DNA of 64,000 bases from NCBI GenBank assembly GCA_947482665.1, contig CANKJK010000011.1, positions 1 through 64,000 of the forward strand. Direction: 5' to 3'. The DNA is from Acidobacteriota bacterium. Lineage in GTDB: Bacteria; Acidobacteriota; Vicinamibacteria; Vicinamibacterales; UBA2999. The notes beneath the pieces are model-generated. The model had not been told where the DNA came from. It made no database searches and saw only the letters and a list, made by a program, of their open reading frames with translations. Below, one piece after another: positions 43,205-50,747 of the stretch (the first letter of the stretch is position 1; the number at the start of each line of letters is the position of its first letter). The translations under genes were made by a program, and so were the position numbers.

Positions 43205-44838
43205 CCCGCGGCTCCGGCCGATGGCGCGCTGAAGGCGCCGAGCAACGTCTGCAGCAACCCGTCCATCGTCGTCGTCGCCGGCCGCGAGGGGGAGAGACCA
43301 TCGCGGAACCCGCGTGCCTTGAGCCCCTCGAGCACCGCCGGGCGGGACGCAATCACGTGGACGGGCACATCCCACGGCGCGCCTTCTCCGCTCACGAAAG
43401 CCGCCGGCTGGTGATCGCCGATGAGGACGATCACCATGTCCCGGTCCGCACGATGCCGGAGATATCCACCCAGCACCTTGTGGTCGTAGTTGAGCGCCTC
43501 GGCGTAGCTGGGGGTGAGGTTCGTCCAGTCCGGCGGCACGGCGTACGCCGCGTCCAGTGCAGATTGGTCGTAGGGCGTCGGCGTGAGCACCTTGGCCCAG
43601 TCGGGCTGATACGGGGGAGCCGGGGTGAACGGCGCATGACTGCTGATCGTCGGGAAGAAGGCAAAGACAGGGCGCCGTTCCGGATTGGCGAGCTCAAGCT
43701 CATCGAGACGAGCCAGCGTGAACTGGTCCGTCAGGTCCCACCAGCTGAAGGGAGGGCCCTGGTAGTTCAGCTCCTTCGTCCCATAGATCTGCTGGAAGCC
43801 ATAAAAGGCGCCCTCCGGCCAATTCATCTGCAGGCCGGGCATCGCGGCCACGGTCCGGAAGCCCCGGCGGCCGAAAGCCTTCACCAGCGTGTCCCGACCC
43901 CGCTCGCGCATCAGGCGGGCATTCATGTCCGGGTTGCGCACCGCCGTCCCCGACATCAGGCTGATGTGCGCCAGCCAGGACTCGCCGCCGAATGTCGTCG
44001 ATTCAACCGTGGCCGAGACCACGCCCCGGCCGGTCTCACGGATATCCCTGGCCAGATCCGTTCGGGTGGCGGCCAGTTCACGGACCAGTTCCGGCTTGTC
44101 CCAGGCCACGACCCCGTAGGCCTCCAGGAAGATGAGCAGCACATCGGCACCCTCGACCCGCGCGAGGTTGGCGTCCATCAGAGGAGCCGGGGGCAATGGC
44201 TTGCGCCCGATGCCACTCGCTTCGTAGACGACCTCCGCGGCTTCCGTGGCGTAGGCGAAGGAGACCGGTCGCAGGACCCGGGGCGCATGCGGGATGGGCC
44301 ACCCGAGCACCTGGGGCGCGCCCAAGAGGAGCACGCCCGCGCCGACAGCCGTCATCACGCCTCTGGCCGCGGGAACGACCGTGGCGGCGGCCACGCGCCG
44401 GACAGCCCATCGCACGGGGAAGGCCAGCAGCCACGGCACCAGCACGACGGCGACGACCACGGCCGCCACCAGCGCCACGTTGGCCACCGAGACGAACATC
44501 GCGCTGACGTTGGGCATCAGCTTCAGGTCCCAGTACAGGTTGACGTCTCGCCCGTAGAGGGACCTGGCCGTGGCGTCGACGTAGTGGCCGACCGCCAGGA
44601 ACACCCACCCCCAGGTCAGCCGTCTCATCACGCGCGGGGACGGCGGCTGGTGGGTCCGCCCATGGAGCCACACGACGGCCAGCAGAGCCACCGCCAGTTC
44701 GGCCGACAGGTCACCCTTCCAGGTGATGCCCAAAGTCGGCCAGACGTTTGCAAACGCCAAGGCGATGTTCAGTAGCCCGATCGCCGCAACTAGCGATATC
44801 CAAAAGGGAAATCCCGTGCGGTTTGACACCTCAACCAT
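43195..44838 (-). CDS. Membrane sulfatase-like (alkaline phosphatase superfamily) enzyme
   Basis: 547 residues. The first ~200 residues contain about five transmembrane helices, and the rest is an extracytoplasmic alkaline-phosphatase-superfamily domain. Candidate metal ligands and nucleophile match LtaS/phosphoethanolamine-transferase-like proteins: LLIFLEAYG (Glu), a Thr in ESTTFGGESW, and the C-terminal GDHQP. FFPTISSHAPFTPAP is the usual substrate-side motif. Such enzymes transfer phospho-groups onto lipids or glycans outside the membrane. A ribosome-binding site AAGAGGG precedes the ATG at 44838. It lies between the glycan operon (convergent) and the GTP cyclohydrolase cluster (divergent), so it could serve either. 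Confidence 0.85.
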   Translation of the reverse strand: MVEVSNRTGFPFWISLVAAIGLLNIALAFANVWPTLGITWKGDLSAELAVALLAVVWLHGRTHQPPSPRVMRRLTWGWVFLAVGHYVDATARSLYGRDVNLYWDLKLMPNVSAMFVSVANVALVAAVVVAVVLVPWLLAFPVRWAVRRVAAATVVPAARGVMTAVGAGVLLLGAPQVLGWPIPHAPRVLRPVSFAYATEAAEVVYEASGIGRKPLPPAPLMDANLARVEGADVLLIFLEAYGVVAWDKPELVRELAATRTDLARDIRETGRGVVSATVESTTFGGESWLAHISLMSGTAVRNPDMNARLMRERGRDTLVKAFGRRGFRTVAAMPGLQMNWPEGAFYGFQQIYGTKELNYQGPPFSWWDLTDQFTLARLDELELANPERRPVFAFFPTISSHAPFTPAPPYQPDWAKVLTPTPYDQSALDAAYAVPPDWTNLTPSYAEALNYDHKVLGGYLRHRADRDMVIVLIGDHQPAAFVSGEGAPWDVPVHVIASRPAVLEGLKARGFRDGLSPSRPATTTMDGLLQTLLGAFSAPSAGAAGQR

Positions 44839-44902
44839 GCCCTCTTACGATAACCTTTCACCCGGGACATTCCCTACCAAGGGAGTTTTGGGCAGAACTT
44901 AC

Positions 44903-45553
44903 ATGGGCTCCTGGTTCAGTCGACAAGTAGCACGGACGCTGGACGCCTTTCGGGGGCGGCCATCGGTGACCCGCGCCGCCACGGCCCGGCTACCTACCGA
45001 GTTCGGCGACTTCAACATCCACGTCTACGAGATACCCTCGACCGGCGAGACCCACGTGGCCCTGGTCAAGGGCGAGATTGGGGACGGCGAGAAGGTGCTG
45101 ACGCGCGTCCACTCGTCCTGCGTCACGGGCGACATCTTCCACTCCGCCCGCTGTGACTGCGGCCCCCAGCTGCACCTGGCGATGAAGCGCGTGTCGGACG
45201 AGGGCCGTGGCGTGATCCTGTACCTCTACCAGGAGGGGCGAGGGATCGGACTGGCCAACAAGATCCGGGCCTATGCCCTCCAGGAACAGGGCTTCGATAC
45301 GGTCGAAGCCAATGAGGCCCTCGGCTTCGAGGCCGACTCGCGCGACTACACCGTCGGCGTCCAGATCCTGATGGACCTGGGTGTGAAGTCGACCAGGCTG
45401 TTGAGCAACAACCCTCTGAAACTCTCGGGGGTCACCGGCGACGGCCTCTCGGTCACCGAGCGGCTCCCCATCGAGATTCCCGCTTCAGAGTGGAATACGC
45501 ACTACCTGAAGACCAAAAAAGAAAAGATGGGCCACCAGCTCACGTCGCTGTAG
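44903..45553 (+). CDS. ribA: GTP cyclohydrolase II (RibA)
   Basis: 216 residues from ATG 44903; in-frame ATG 44837 and TTG 44888 are alternatives, none with an ideal ribosome-binding site. RibA opens the imidazole ring of GTP to give 2,5-diamino-6-ribosylamino-pyrimidinone 5'-phosphate, formate and pyrophosphate. The three zinc cysteines are intact (C73, C84, C86 in SSCVTGDIFHSARCDCG), as are YQEGRGIGLANKIRAYALQ, EANEALGFEADSRDY and LLSNNPLKL. No ribB, ribE or ribH lies nearby. Instead it is next to pterin- and RibD-like genes, a glycosyltransferase and methyltransferases, so it may serve a secondary pathway rather than riboflavin. It is convergent with the next gene (14-nt overlap). Confidence 0.92.
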   Translation: MGSWFSRQVARTLDAFRGRPSVTRAATARLPTEFGDFNIHVYEIPSTGETHVALVKGEIGDGEKVLTRVHSSCVTGDIFHSARCDCGPQLHLAMKRVSDEGRGVILYLYQEGRGIGLANKIRAYALQEQGFDTVEANEALGFEADSRDYTVGVQILMDLGVKSTRLLSNNPLKLSGVTGDGLSVTERLPIEIPASEWNTHYLKTKKEKMGHQLTSL

Positions 45554-46265
45554 GTAGCGGCAGGCACCGTCCCCGCCAGAGCCGCCGCACATCAAGCCCG
45601 AACGACCACGCCAGGCCCAGCAAGGTCAGTCCGGCCGCCCACGTGCCGAGGGGCGCGGGCACGAACGGTCCAAGCGCCACCAGCAGCCCCACCATCTGCA
45701 CCACCGCCATCGTCTTGCCTCGCCGTGTCGGCGTGAGCGGCGCGCGCATCCAGGGCAGCAGCCAGCCTGCGGCCACGAACAGATACCTGAGGCTGCCGGC
45801 CAGGAGAATCCACGGGCCGGCCGCGCCGCTTACCCAGACGAGCGCGGAGAGGACCAGGATGAAGAATGCATCCGTCTCCATATCGAACCGCGCACCGAAA
45901 TCACTCGCGAGGCCCGTCCGGCGTGCAAGCTGACCATCGGCTCCGTCGAGCACGGCGGCCGTCGTGCCAAGGCCGATCGCCGTCCACGCCACGGCGCTGG
46001 ACGGCACCTCCCGAATCAACGCCGCCATCAGCGCGACGAGGGCGGCGCGGCCGAGCGTGACGAGGTTCGCGGGCCCCAGCCAGGCGTGCGGATGCCGCTC
46101 TTCGACGCTCTGCAGCGCGATGAGGACCTTCGCCGCGAGGACCAGCATCGCGACGGCGGGAAAGAGCACGTCCAGTCCAAGGAACAGGCCGAGGCCTCGT
46201 GCAGCAACGAATGTCAGGCCGATGGCGGCAACACCCGACAGCAGCAGCTGGGCTCGTGGAGACAT
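45540..46265 (-). CDS. CDP-alcohol phosphatidyltransferase family protein
   Basis: 241 residues from ATG 46265; the longer frame to 46376 has an atypical Cys/Arg-rich start. The catalytic motif D-x2-D-G-x2-A-R-x8-G-x3-D-x3-D is complete: D107, D110, G111, A114, R115, G124, D128, D132. Six or so membrane helices surround it. The family moves a phosphoalcohol group from a CDP-alcohol, for example to inositol, glycerol phosphate or choline. The substrate cannot be read from sequence. Its location inside the RibA/pterin-like cluster suggests that the final product may be attached to a lipid or phospho-alcohol. Confidence 0.88.
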   Translation of the reverse strand: MSPRAQLLLSGVAAIGLTFVAARGLGLFLGLDVLFPAVAMLVLAAKVLIALQSVEERHPHAWLGPANLVTLGRAALVALMAALIREVPSSAVAWTAIGLGTTAAVLDGADGQLARRTGLASDFGARFDMETDAFFILVLSALVWVSGAAGPWILLAGSLRYLFVAAGWLLPWMRAPLTPTRRGKTMAVVQMVGLLVALGPFVPAPLGTWAAGLTLLGLAWSFGLDVRRLWRGRCLPLPTAT

Positions 46266-46358
46266 GGCGACTCGTATTCTCCCTTCCCCGCGGCAGATTG
46301 ACGAGCGCAACCCCGGAATGCTGCAGCCAATCCGACAGCTACGGCAGAATAGGCAGGC

Positions 46359-47327
46359 ATGGCGACCACGGCACACGCGTTCTGGACCACGGCTCCGGGC
46401 CGCGGAGAGATTCGCGAGCAGGCGTTACCGACGCGCGCCGACGGAGACGTGCTCGTCCGCACCTGCTGGACCGGCATCAGCCGCGGCACGGAATCATTGG
46501 TCTACAGCGGCCGGGTCCCGGAGAGTGAATGGGGCCGCATGCGCGCCCCCTTCCAGGAGGGCGACTTTCCCGGACCGGTGAAGTACGGCTATGCGAACGT
46601 CGGCGTGGTCGAGGAAGGCCCAGCGCGCCTGCTCGGCCGTCACGTGTTCGCGCTCTATCCACACCAGACGCACTATGTGGTGCCAGCGGAGGCGGTCCGC
46701 CTCGTGCCAGCCTCCGTGCCGCCGCCGCGCGCCGTGCTCGCGGCGAATCTCGAGACAGCCGTCAACGGGATCTGGGATGCGGACGTGCGGACCGGCGACC
46801 GCGTCGCCGTCATCGGGGGCGGCACGGTCGGCTGCCTGGTCGCCTGGCTCGCGGGCCGAATCCCGGGCTGCGAGGTCACGCTGGTGGACGTCAACCCCGC
46901 GCGAGCCGTGGTGGCGGACACGTTGGGCGTGCGCTTCGCCGTCACGGCGACCGGCCTTGAGGCCGATGTGGTGCTGCACACGAGCGGCGCACCCGCCGGC
47001 CTCGTCTCGGCACTGGACGCCGCCGCCCTCGAGGCGCGGATCATTGAAATGAGCTGGTTCGGCGACCAGTCCGTCGCCCTGCCGCTGGGCGGCGCGTTCC
47101 ACGCACGCCGGCTCTCGATCATCTCGTCGCAGGTGGGTCGCATCGCCCCCTCGCAACGCACGCGCTGGTCCTATGCCCGGCGCATGGAACTGGCGCTGCA
47201 CCTGCTGGAGGACGCACGCCTCGATGCCGTCATTACTGACGAAAGTCCGTTCGCTGAGCTGCCCGGTGTCATGAACCGGCTGGCGGCCGCGCCCGGCAAC
47301 ACCATCTGCCACCGTATTCGATACTGA
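46359..47327 (+). CDS. MDR-family dehydrogenase without the catalytic zinc motif
   Basis: 322 residues. Medium-chain dehydrogenase/reductase layout: a GroES-like N-terminal half (VLVRTCWTGISRGTESLVYSG, GYANVGVVEEG) and a Rossmann half with VAVIGGGTVGCLVAWLAG near residue 148. The GHE motif and the zinc cysteine of alcohol dehydrogenases are missing; the ISRGTE motif is that of a distinct MDR group. It probably oxidises or reduces an intermediate using NAD(P)H. AGGCAGG precedes the ATG. It is followed after 33 nt by the pterin-synthase-like gene and lies 93 nt from the divergent CDP-alcohol transferase gene. Confidence 0.8.
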   Translation: MATTAHAFWTTAPGRGEIREQALPTRADGDVLVRTCWTGISRGTESLVYSGRVPESEWGRMRAPFQEGDFPGPVKYGYANVGVVEEGPARLLGRHVFALYPHQTHYVVPAEAVRLVPASVPPPRAVLAANLETAVNGIWDADVRTGDRVAVIGGGTVGCLVAWLAGRIPGCEVTLVDVNPARAVVADTLGVRFAVTATGLEADVVLHTSGAPAGLVSALDAAALEARIIEMSWFGDQSVALPLGGAFHARRLSIISSQVGRIAPSQRTRWSYARRMELALHLLEDARLDAVITDESPFAELPGVMNRLAAAPGNTICHRIRY

Positions 47328-47360
47328 CCGGCGCCTCCGGCGCCTGAGGAGTCCTCGTCC

Positions 47361-47762
47361 ATGTACACCGTGACCGTCCGTGACCACGTCATGATTGCCC
47401 ACAGCTTCAAAGGCGACGTCTTCGGCCCTGCGCAGAAGCTGCATGGCGCCACGTATGTCGTGGACGTCGAGTTCCGTAGGCCGGACCTGGATGCGGACGG
47501 CATCGTGGTCGACATCGGCCGCGCGACCGACACGCTGAAGCACGTCCTCGGCGCCATCAACTACCGGAATCTGGACGAGGTCCCGGTCTTCGCCGGACGG
47601 AACACGACCACCGAAGTGGTGGCCCGCCATGTGTTCGACGAGTTCGCCAAGGCCATCACAGCCGGGGAGCTCGGCCCCGGAGCTTCAGCCATCTGCGAGA
47701 TTCGGGTGATCCTCCACGAATCGCACGTCGCCTCGGCCGGCTACGAAGGCCGCCTCGCGTAG
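47361..47762 (+). CDS. 6-pyruvoyltetrahydropterin synthase/QueD homologue with lost catalytic residues
   Basis: 133 residues, the normal length of PTPS/QueD. The T-fold is recognisable: VMIAHSFKGD (zinc His H14), QKLHGATYVVDV (zinc His H28), VDIGRATDTLKHVL and TTEVVARHVFDEFAKAI, and the late RVILHESHVASAGYEG with the substrate-anchoring Glu. Compared with E. coli QueD, the catalytic Cys is A24, the HGH motif is HGA (third zinc ligand lost at A30), and the Asp-His pair falls on INYRN. It is therefore unlikely to be a standard 6-carboxytetrahydropterin synthase and may bind or convert a related pyrimidine or pterin. The GT4 gene begins 4 nt after its stop. Confidence 0.85.
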   Translation: MYTVTVRDHVMIAHSFKGDVFGPAQKLHGATYVVDVEFRRPDLDADGIVVDIGRATDTLKHVLGAINYRNLDEVPVFAGRNTTTEVVARHVFDEFAKAITAGELGPGASAICEIRVILHESHVASAGYEGRLA

Positions 47763-47766
47763 AGTT

Positions 47767-48864
47767 GTGCCTTTCTCACGGCCGGGACAGCCGCTTGCCT
47801 TCGTAGTGCCCGGCCGGCTGGATGCCCGGAGCGGCGGGTCCATCTACAACCGGTGCATGGTTGACGGCTTGAGAGCCGTGGGCCGCCAGGTCATGGCGAT
47901 CGAGGTGCCCGGCGACTTCCCCGCCGCACCGCCACCGGCCGCAGCAGCTCTCGATACCGCGCTGGCGGGCATTCCGGATGGCACGACGACCGTCGTCGAC
48001 GGCCTGATCTTCGGTGCTGTCCCAGACGTCGCTGCCCGGCACGCCACCCGCCTCCGCCTCATCGCGCTCGTCCATCTGCCGCTTGCGGCGAACCCCGGGC
48101 TGGCGCCGGTCATGGCGGACACCTTCCGTGAGTCGGAGACGCGCGCCCTCGCGTCGGCCGCGCACGTGGTCATCACTGGGCATGCGACGCGCGCCTTGCT
48201 GGACGGGTACGGCGTCGCAGCCTCTCGACTGGCGCTGGTCGAGCCCGGGACGACTCGGCCCTCAACCGCGCGCCTCGCGGCTGCACGCGCGTGGCGCGGC
48301 GAACGGGCCCACACCCCCGGGGCGGTGCGCGTCCTGAGTGTCGGCACCATCAATCCGGGCAAGGGCCACGCGCGGCTGCTCCGGGCGCTGGTCGCGACAG
48401 GCGTCACCGACTGGCACCTCACGTGCGCCGGCAGCCTGACGCATCGGCCCGACACCGTGACGGCGCTGCGCGCCCTCGTGCACGACCTCGGCTGCGAGTC
48501 CCAGTTGGAGCTGGCGGGCGACCTTCCTGAGGCGGCGCTCGCCGACGCCTATGCCAGTGCAGACGTGTTCGCACTCGCCACCGAGCGGGAAACCTACGGC
48601 ATGGCTGTCGCAGACGCCCTCGCATGGGAGCTCCCCGTGGTCAGCACGAGGACCGGCGCGATTCCTTCACTCGTGGGCGACACGGCCGGCATCGTCACGC
48701 CCGTGGGCGACAACGAGGCGCTCACGACGGCCCTGCGACGCGTGCTCGGTGACAGCGACCTGCGGCGTTTGTTGGCAGCCGGCGCGGCCCGCGCGGCCGA
48801 ACGGCTCCCCTCGTGGCAGGATCAGGTGGCCACCTTCGCTCGTCTGCTCGATTCCTTCGCATGA
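47767..48864 (+). CDS. Family 4 glycosyltransferase of the pterin-like cluster
   Basis: 365 residues from GTG 47767. GT-B fold: PGRLDARSGGSIYNRCMVDGLRA at the N-terminus, VRVLSVGTINPGKGHARLLRAL at the start of the second domain, and FALATERETYGMAVADALAWELPVVST with the E-x7-E signature (ERETYGMAVADALAW region). A retaining nucleotide-sugar-dependent transferase is expected. It begins 4 nt after the PTPS-like stop and overlaps the methyltransferase by ATGA, so it belongs to the same operon. Pterin glycosyltransferases are known from cyanobacteria and green sulfur bacteria; whether this enzyme has such a role is only inference. Confidence 0.87.
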   Translation: MPFSRPGQPLAFVVPGRLDARSGGSIYNRCMVDGLRAVGRQVMAIEVPGDFPAAPPPAAAALDTALAGIPDGTTTVVDGLIFGAVPDVAARHATRLRLIALVHLPLAANPGLAPVMADTFRESETRALASAAHVVITGHATRALLDGYGVAASRLALVEPGTTRPSTARLAAARAWRGERAHTPGAVRVLSVGTINPGKGHARLLRALVATGVTDWHLTCAGSLTHRPDTVTALRALVHDLGCESQLELAGDLPEAALADAYASADVFALATERETYGMAVADALAWELPVVSTRTGAIPSLVGDTAGIVTPVGDNEALTTALRRVLGDSDLRRLLAAGAARAAERLPSWQDQVATFARLLDSFA

Positions 48865-49775
48865 CCACATCGAATCCAACACCAAACGCCGAACTCTCCG
48901 GCTGGCTCAAACTGCGTGAAGCTGCGGATGCCGCGTCACGCTCGAACGCACTCACGGCAGTCGCGGCCGGGGCGGCGCGAGCGGCAGCCGACGGGGCACC
49001 GGTCCGCGTGCTCGACCTCGGCACCGGTGCGGGCTCAAACCTGCGCTTTCTGATTCCTCACCTCGGCCCGCGGCAACACTGGCTCGTGGTCGACCGCGGT
49101 GAAGACTTGCTCCACGACCTGCTCATGCGAACGGCGCCATGGGCCGCATCCCGGGGCCTCAGCGCAGCAATCGCCGCCGGGCGGCTCACGATCGCGGGTT
49201 CCGACCTGGAGTGCGTCGTTGAAACGACGGCGATGGACCTGGGGCCGCTGGCCGACCGCTCCATCTTCGAAGACCGTCAGCTCGTGACCGCCTCAGCTCT
49301 CCTCGATCTCGTCTCGCCATCGTGGCTGCGCACCGTGGCGGGCGAGTGCCGGCGCCATGGTGCGGCCGCGCTCTTCACGATCATCTACAACGGCCACAAC
49401 GCCTGTGCGCCAGAAGACACCGCCGACGGACGCGTCCTGGCACTCTTCAACGAGCATCAACGCACGGACAAGGGCCTGGGCGGTCCCGCGGCAGGTCCCA
49501 GCGCGACCGAGGCCGCGCGGTTGGCGTTCGAGGCTGAAGGCTTCACCGTACGGAGCGAGCCGGCCGACTGGGCGATTGGTCCCGATTCCGCCGAGATGCA
49601 GCGCTACCTGATTGATGGATGGGCCGGAGCGGCACGCGAGGTCTCCCCTGACGACGCGGCCGTGATCGAGGCCTGGCGTCTACGGCGGCTCGCGGTGGTG
49701 GAGGCCGGAGCGTCGCACCTCGCGGTCGGCCACTTCGATCTCGTGGCCACGAGGTCGTCCCAGCCGAACGGCTAG
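48861..49775 (+). CDS. Class I SAM-dependent methyltransferase
   Basis: 304 residues from ATG 48861. Motif I is VLDLGTGAGSNLRFL near residue 52, followed by HWLVVDRGEDLL and LVTASALLDLVSPSWL. The protein begins ELSGWLKLREAADAASRSNALT, typical of a group of uncharacterised methyltransferases. It is coupled to the GT4 gene by ATGA. Its stop shares the tetranucleotide CTAG with the stop of the convergent RibD-like gene. Confidence 0.85.
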   Translation: MTTSNPTPNAELSGWLKLREAADAASRSNALTAVAAGAARAAADGAPVRVLDLGTGAGSNLRFLIPHLGPRQHWLVVDRGEDLLHDLLMRTAPWAASRGLSAAIAAGRLTIAGSDLECVVETTAMDLGPLADRSIFEDRQLVTASALLDLVSPSWLRTVAGECRRHGAAALFTIIYNGHNACAPEDTADGRVLALFNEHQRTDKGLGGPAAGPSATEAARLAFEAEGFTVRSEPADWAIGPDSAEMQRYLIDGWAGAAREVSPDDAAVIEAWRLRRLAVVEAGASHLAVGHFDLVATRSSQPNG

Positions 49776-50707
49776 ATCACGCGCATCACGGCGGGGCCGC
49801 CAGCCGGGTCGGACTCGGTGGCGTGCAGGTCGCAATCGAACAGCACGTCGCTCCCCATGCGGAACACGCGGTAGCTGGGCCGGCGGCAATCACTGAGGCT
49901 GGCCTGCGGCGCGAGGCGGATCGCGGGGCGGCCGTCGCCAATCAGCAGCGGCGCGATGGCAATCTGCAGCCGATCGAGCAGGCCGGCTTCGAGAAATGCC
50001 GACACCGTAACGCCGCCACCTTCCACAAAGATCCGGTAGCAGCCGCGCGCGCGCAGCAGGGCCATCAGCTGCGCCATCGCACCACCCCGGTCATCGTCGA
50101 GGCCCACGACCTCGGCTCCGCCGAGCCGGGTCTCGCCGGGGGCGATCTTCGACGCCGTGCAGGCATAGAGGGTCGGCGCCGCGCCGTCCAGGAAGAGCCG
50201 CGCCGAGGCGCTGACGCGCCGCGCCGGATCGAAAACGACCCGCAGCGGGTTGGGACCGTCCACCAACCGGGTGGTGAGCTGCGGATTGTCGGCAGCCACA
50301 GTGCCCGCACCGACGACGACGGCATCACACAGCGCGCGCATCCGGTGCAGGTGGACCAGATTCTCCTGGCCGGTCACAAACTGCGAGTCGCCCGAGGGCG
50401 TGGCGATGAATCCATCCAGACTCTGGCCCAGATGCCCGACGGTGATCGGCCGCTCGGGCGTGGCGTTGAGCAGCGGCAGATAGAGATCGAGGAACGCCGC
50501 GCGCGCGTCGTCCGCGGACAACCGGGACGACCACCCGTGATCCGGATGCCAGGCAAGAGCGGCATGCTCAGCCAAGGCGGCCACGAGGTCGCTTGTACCG
50601 TCAGGCAGGCTGAACGCGCCCGGGCGCGCCGCACGCTGCAGTTCCGCGGTCTTCCGGACGGCGGCGCGAATCAGGGCCCAGGCGGACGAGGAGACGGCGG
50701 CGGACAT
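49772..50707 (-). CDS. RibD C-terminal-type reductase with N-terminal extension
   Basis: 311 residues from ATG 50707; GTG 50719 is an alternative. Residues ~90-300 are the RibD_C/dihydrofolate-reductase-like domain: VGHLGQSLDGFIAT, LHRMRALCDAVVVGAGTVAADNPQLTTR, PLRVVFD, and RIFVEGGGVTVSAFLEAGLLDRL. This domain in riboflavin synthesis reduces the ribosyl chain with NADPH. The N-terminal ~90 residues lack the deaminase zinc motifs (HAE, PCxxxG), so this is not a bifunctional RibD. Together with RibA, the PTPS-like protein and the MDR dehydrogenase, it suggests processing of a GTP-derived pyrimidine. Confidence 0.88.
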   Translation of the reverse strand: MSAAVSSSAWALIRAAVRKTAELQRAARPGAFSLPDGTSDLVAALAEHAALAWHPDHGWSSRLSADDARAAFLDLYLPLLNATPERPITVGHLGQSLDGFIATPSGDSQFVTGQENLVHLHRMRALCDAVVVGAGTVAADNPQLTTRLVDGPNPLRVVFDPARRVSASARLFLDGAAPTLYACTASKIAPGETRLGGAEVVGLDDDRGGAMAQLMALLRARGCYRIFVEGGGVTVSAFLEAGLLDRLQIAIAPLLIGDGRPAIRLAPQASLSDCRRPSYRVFRMGSDVLFDCDLHATESDPAGGPAVMRVI

Positions 50708-50720
50708 CGGGACGGCCACT

Positions 50721-50740
50721 ACTATCGCACGGCGGATAAT
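50721..50740. promoter_or_regulatory. Back-to-back -10-like boxes between the RibD-like and methyltransferase genes
   Basis: GATAGT on the minus strand (50726-50721) faces the RibD-like ATG at 50707, and GATAAT on the plus strand (50735-50740) faces the methyltransferase GTG at 50748. The two start codons are only 40 nt apart, so both mRNAs would have very short or no leaders. Confidence 0.45.
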
Positions 50741-50747
50741 CGTGGCT

